64,000 nt of DNA from Clostridium sp. AF15-31 (GTDB taxonomy: Bacteria > Bacillota > Clostridia > Lachnospirales > Lachnospiraceae): the NCBI RefSeq assembly GCF_003461625.1, contig NZ_QTXL01000008.1:83582-147581 (forward strand). Direction: 5' to 3'. Position numbers and translations under genes: made by a program. This document shows, piece after piece, positions 63,301 through 64,000 of the stretch. Position 1 is the first letter of the stretch. Each line of letters starts with the position of its first letter. The notes under the pieces were generated by a model. That model ran no database searches and was not told the DNA's origin. It saw nothing but the letters and a program-made list of their open reading frames with translations.

Positions 63301-63899
63301 ATGAAACTATTTTTATGTTCGCACTTTTCAAGTGTAGGAAGTCTGATAAAGGAAGAAATTGAAAATAAGAAAGTCGCATTTATTCCAACAGCTTCGTTGC
63401 GTGAAGGCTACACCGGTTATGTCGGCTCGGCTCGAAAATTATTCAAAAAGTTGGGAGCAATCGTAACTGAAATTGATATTTCAACGGAGGCTTATTCAAC
63501 GATACAGTCTGTTTTTGAAGATGCAGATGTGATATATTTTACCGGCGGAAATTCTTTCTTATGGACCAACTCCGTAAAACAAGAACTGATGGGTTGCTAA
63601 AAAAGGAATTGGCAAATGGAAAATTGATGATCGGCGAGTCGGCAGGCGCAATTATATGCGCTCCAAGCATCCAATATATCGAGCAAATGGATGAAAAGCC
63701 GGAGGACTACTCACAAGAAGATGATGCAGGGCTTGATTTGATTGATTTCTATGTTCTTCCGCATTATCTTACAGCACCATTTAAGAAAGTTACCGAGAAA
63801 ATAATGACTGAGTTTTCGGATTTGAATCTATGCCCTATTAACAACCATCAGGGAATTGTAATTGATGGTGAAGGTTCAAAGGTTATTTGCAAAGACTAA
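63301..63899 (+). pseudogene. Peptidase S51 (dipeptidase E-like) with frameshift
   Basis: Two overlapping frames together give one S51 peptidase. The first (63301-63600) runs from MKLFLCSHFSSVG to YFTGGNSFLW and then leaves the family. The second picks up with DQLRKTRTDGLLKKELANGK and contains the catalytic Ser in GESAGAII and the YVLPHYLT His region, ending at 63899. One base appears to be lost near 63553-63560, where the family has GGN-T/S-FFLL. AAAGGAG precedes the ATG. Unless the ribosome shifts at the T-rich site, no full enzyme is made. Confidence 0.75.
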
Positions 63900-63959
63900 T
63901 TTGAAAAATCCTTTTTGGAAACTGGAAAATCGGAATTTTCTTGATGGTGGAGGATGCGT

Positions 63960-64000
63960 ATGGAACATAAGGGCACAATTAGAATAGAAACAGATAGATT
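63960..64000 (+). CDS. Start of a GNAT/RimJ-like acetyltransferase, cut by window end
   Basis: An ATG with GGTGGAGG about 6 bases upstream opens a frame reading MEHKGTIRIETDRL to the window edge. TIRIETDRL is the usual beginning of RimJ/RimL-type acetyltransferases. Only 13 full codons are visible, so the call is tentative. Confidence 0.5.
   Translation, partial: MEHKGTIRIETDR

Noticed and set aside
1..64000. CRISPR arrays, rRNA and tRNA genes
   Set aside because: No regularly spaced long repeats with unique spacers, and no tRNA cloverleaf or rRNA sequence was recognised. The three repeats at 59034 have 15-bp spacers and sit on a promoter, unlike CRISPR.

Overview
This window is AT-rich Gram-positive chromosome, most likely from a gut Lachnospiraceae (Coprococcus/Roseburia-like) bacterium. 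The support is: a complete D-alanylation (dlt) operon, an SPKTG sortase-type wall protein, Bce-type peptide-resistance modules, a butyryl-CoA:acetate CoA-transferase-like enzyme, AzlCD, TrkAH, GG-rich Shine-Dalgarno sites before nearly every gene, and operons with 1-20 bp overlaps. No rRNA, tRNA or CRISPR array was seen.

Layout. 1-1533: the end of a kdpDE-like two-component pair, then a leader and a 26-codon stub of an integrative-element sigma-factor gene. 1621-6446: a five-gene membrane-lipid operon (PLD/cardiolipin-synthase-like protein, response regulator, sensor kinase, FUSC membrane protein, CDP-alcohol phosphatidyltransferase). 6547-8032: prophage tail remnants (tail chaperone, tape-measure N-terminus) interrupted by a foreign gene fragment. 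8258-11158: orphan acidic protein, GNAT, sortase-anchored surface protein. 11233-12230: TetR regulator with a palindromic operator and the collapsed remains of an ABC exporter. 12433-18070: glycerol-1-phosphate dehydrogenase family protein, CoA-transferase, SulP transporter, DUF11 protein. 18294-23133: reverse-strand HTH protein, then metNIQ behind a consensus promoter, a cysteine-rich leader peptide and a terminator whose loop can pair with the end of the leader ORF. 23150-28760: long inverted-repeat elements around a BceRS/BceAB module. 28842-37864: trpS, lipoprotein, diguanylate cyclase, zinc-dependent phospholipase C-like protein, paired chromate transporter halves, trkA-trkH. 37924-40957: a PucR regulator divergent from a GabT-like aminotransferase. 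41257-49287: YdcF-like protein, a two-component system and dltACBD. 49612-52394: D-2-hydroxyacid dehydrogenase, truA, azlCD. 52550-58307: broken HTH gene, then a second two-component/ABC antimicrobial-peptide module. 58307-64000: a decaying accessory region of small acetyltransferase, DUF3267, PPC-domain, VOC and S51 peptidase genes with duplicated segments, plus a DUF4143 ATPase behind three 18-bp repeats at exact 33-bp spacing.

How the genes work together. Much of the window serves the cell envelope: lipid remodelling (1621-6446), teichoic-acid D-alanylation under its own two-component system (42229-49287), and two sensor/ABC modules for peptide antibiotics. The two ABC operons share a TTACA-N4-TGTAA inverted repeat about 50 bp upstream of a possible -10, suggesting a similar operator. 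The strongest candidate for an undescribed regulatory system is the 20047-20437 leader of metNIQ. It has every part of a ribosome-mediated, cysteine-sensing attenuator: consensus promoter, 33-codon peptide with five Cys codons, a 22-bp terminator stem, and a perfect 10-bp competing pairing between the end of the peptide ORF and the terminator.
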